Of a DNA stretch of 64,000 bases, positions 61,642-64,000 are shown piece after piece. The stretch is from Puffinus mauretanicus (Eukaryota; Chordata; Aves; Procellariiformes; Procellariidae): NCBI GenBank assembly GCA_023333565.1, contig JAJKFH010003680.1:1-64000 (forward strand), in the 5' to 3' direction. A model generated the notes under the pieces. The model made no database searches and was not told where the DNA came from. It saw only the letters and a list, made by a program, of their open reading frames with translations. The translations under genes were made by a program, and so were the position numbers. Within the stretch, counting starts at the first letter, position 1; each line of letters begins with the position of its first letter.

Positions 61642-64000
61642 GCCTATTTTAAAAAGGCAAAACAACTCACGTAGATACATGTTTCGATTCATGGGTTGTA
61701 TGGCAATTGTAATTTGCAATATACATGCCAGGCCTGAGATTTTATTTTAATTTAAGATTCAAAGATGCTTTTGCAGACTTAGGAAAGAGGAGAGGCAATG
61801 TCAAAGGAAGTGCTGTTTAAAGTGCAGACAGACTTCCTCTTTGTTTTATTTTGAGCCTGGGAACATGTACAAGCACTTGGAGATCAAATGCATCTATTTA
61901 AAAGCAAAATGAAAAAAAGTGTCCAGTGGACTGCAAAAAGGCATGGGCCATCCCTTCCCAACACCTGTTTTCAGTCAAATGAAACAGTGTTCTCATCTGC
62001 AAAGTCACAAAATATTCTAAAACTTCTGTAATCTAGCAATTTTTTCTTAGTCGTTTAAACTCCACCTTAATTATTTCACTCTTTGGCATGAGTCTTCTCC
62101 ATTTTTTTGGATATGGAATAATTTTATCCACTTACAAATTTCAGTGTTTGAGATCTTTTGGGGTTACGTAGAGCATGGTCTTACCAAAAACAATTCCCTG
62201 AACGTTCCAAAACATCTCTTTCTTGGCCTGTATTCTCATGCTAATATTTGCACGTGTTTTACTGGTGTTGGATGTATGCTAATTTTAAGAGCTTACGTTG
62301 TACTGGGTGCAGCTGTGGCCCGTTCTGTGCAGCAGGAGGTGGGGCGTGCTGCAGCATCTCTTCTTGCCCCACTTGTGCAGCTGCACTAGCATGTGGCTGA
62401 ACGCACTGTGGTAGCTTCTCCTGCAGTGGAGAAACTGCGCTCGAGTGGGTCAGGCTTTGCTGATCCTAGCTCAAGAGCGTGGCTGCAGCCCTGAACTGCT
62501 GATCCAGCCTTTTGTCACCAGGGGCCCCAACCTCTCCTCTCCAGCGGTGGGAACTTGCCCTGCGGTTATGGTAGCCATAGGGTATGTTTTTCCTGAACTG
62601 TTTCAGGCCGTTTGAAGTGCATTTTAAATGAATTCATGCTTCTTTTAAACTTAACGTTTTCTTGAAACTCATGGTTAAATGACTGAAAATACTTGTTTTT
62701 TGAGATGTGTATTTAAGATACTGGTGTCCAAGAACGGTGAAGAAAATGAGTCCCTGTGGTCTGACTTGTACGGTTTGTAAAGATGAAGAGTTTATGACAA
62801 TTTCAGTGCTCAGCCCTCTCTTTTGCACATGAATGATGACTTTGTTTTATGCCTGGTTCTAGGAAAAGCACTTGCACTGTCTGCGTGAAGTTGGGCTCTT
62901 GCATTTCCCTCTGCTCCCTGTTGCTTTTCCGTAATTACAGAGGACGATTACCCAGCGCTGTTACTTGTCTGGCTCTTCTCACCCTGAGACTCAGCTCTTT
63001 GCCCATTGAGCTCTTCCCGCCCACCTGGCCCAGAGCGGCCGGGGGTTGTGGCGTGTGCGTTAGGGGCAGGGAGGGAGGGGGTCTGTCAGAAGAGAAAGCA
63101 GCGGTAGGTGGGCTGCTCTGAAGAGGGTAGGACCTCGGGAGGGGTTTGCTCTGCTACCGCTGCCGTGGGGACAGCCTAGGCAGCTGGCGGTTCGTTCAGG
63201 AGCAGATGGGACGTGCCTCATTTTCAGTAAGTGTTTTCAGAGTCCGTCTGAAAAGTGGGATGAACGAGTGGAGGAAAGTTATTTCATCCATCATTTTTTC
63301 ATCTACCGCTACTAGCTTTCTGCAGCCTTTCATGCCGGGGCAGCTTGAGGACCCAACTGAGCCCAGCTGAGCAAAGACACTTGCTTTACTCTCAGACTGT
63401 TGGGACATTCTGGTAGTTCAGCTGAAGTTAAGCTGAAAAAAGTGCAGATCCTTTACGTTATTTTCTCTTTCATACTTTTTTTTTTTAATCGGAGGTTAAT
63501 GATAAAAGGAAATCGCCGTTCATGAACAGCTGTGCTGTTGCCTAAATGAGAGGAGCCTTTGCTCACCTTAGCAGCTCAAGTGCCCTGGCTGGTGAGGTTG
63601 GCTGCTGCGCCTCCATGTGTAATACCGGTGCTGGGGAGAGGTTCCCTCTCCGCGGCATTGCCTCCTCGCTCCTTGGATCTTTCCCTTGCCATGCTATCGG
63701 CTAAACCCTTCTTTCATTTTCCATGGAAGTTTACCTTCCAGGGCACGAGATGAGCATGTGCTAGCAATAGGCCCAGTTGTGTCTGTCGCCTCATCGTTCT
63801 GGTATGCAGCAGTATGGCAAAAGATGTGCTGTAAGGAGCTGACAGCAAAAGCCACCTGGAAATTGTCTCTGTGTCCGGGTTGTTACCTGCTGCAACCTGC
63901 TGTGTTTCAAGCGGGAAGACTGCTGGCTTACTGCTCTGACGATTGTGTGAGGATAAATCCTTAAAGACTTCAAGGTGAGGGTGCTCAGGTGTTCCCAGGG

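Larger units (their letters stand above)
53342..64000. other. Probable first long intron of the downstream gene
   Basis: Unique sequence without a recognisable coding exon. Features seen are a small GC-rich patch at 57,740-57,870, a TTTA repeat near 61,622 and scattered A/T runs. I specifically looked for the conserved early CYFIP coding block and did not see it, so if this is CYFIP1 the next exon lies beyond the window. Confidence 0.45.

Noticed and set aside
1..64000. CRISPR arrays, tRNA or rRNA genes, bacterial operons, phage modules
   Set aside because: I looked for these and saw none; the sequence is vertebrate nuclear DNA.

Overview
This window is vertebrate nuclear DNA, almost certainly from a bird. 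It has long introns and GT-AG splicing, two CpG islands, several CR1 LINE fragments (the dominant bird retrotransposon, with the typical 8-bp ATTCTNTG 3' end) and two solo LTRs of a bird endogenous-retrovirus family. I see no bacterial-type features.

Layout. 1-15,600 is intergenic as far as I can tell: a CR1 stub at 1.5 kb, a possible 3'-end retrocopy near 3.1 kb, and a CR1 element split by a solo LTR at 9.0-10.7 kb. A CpG-island promoter at about 15.6-16.6 kb holds ETS-like, NRF1, E-box and TCTCGCGAGA motifs. It opens one complete plus-strand gene, TUBGCP5 (gamma-tubulin complex component 5), whose start codon is at 16,029 and stop codon at 42,904-42,906. I could place all 23 coding exons. 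Their phases join without a break into 3,093 nt, or 1,030 residues, against about 1,024 in human GCP5. Its introns carry three CR1 fragments and one solo LTR.

42,907-50,650 is the TUBGCP5 3' untranslated region followed by intergenic sequence; it contains a perfect CTCF core motif at 45,675. A second, very GC-rich CpG island at about 50.7-51.95 kb ends a likely non-coding first exon with a good donor at 51,372. In mammals the next gene after TUBGCP5, in the same orientation, is CYFIP1, so this is most simply the CYFIP1 promoter. A candidate second exon at 53,290-53,341 ends in ATG-G in a strong initiation context, which fits CYFIP1 but is unproven. The rest to 64,000 would then be CYFIP1 intron, with no coding exon that I can recognise.

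How the genes relate: TUBGCP5 is a structural subunit of the gamma-tubulin ring complex that nucleates microtubules, and CYFIP1 (inferred) belongs to the WAVE regulatory complex that controls branched actin. In human they are neighbours in the 15q11.2 BP1-BP2 block; the link is conserved synteny rather than a shared pathway. I did not find a previously undescribed system. The most useful leads are the LTR with an intact-looking antisense promoter inside TUBGCP5 intron 1, the CTCF site between the genes, the putative CYFIP1 start exon and the nested LTR-in-CR1 insertion.
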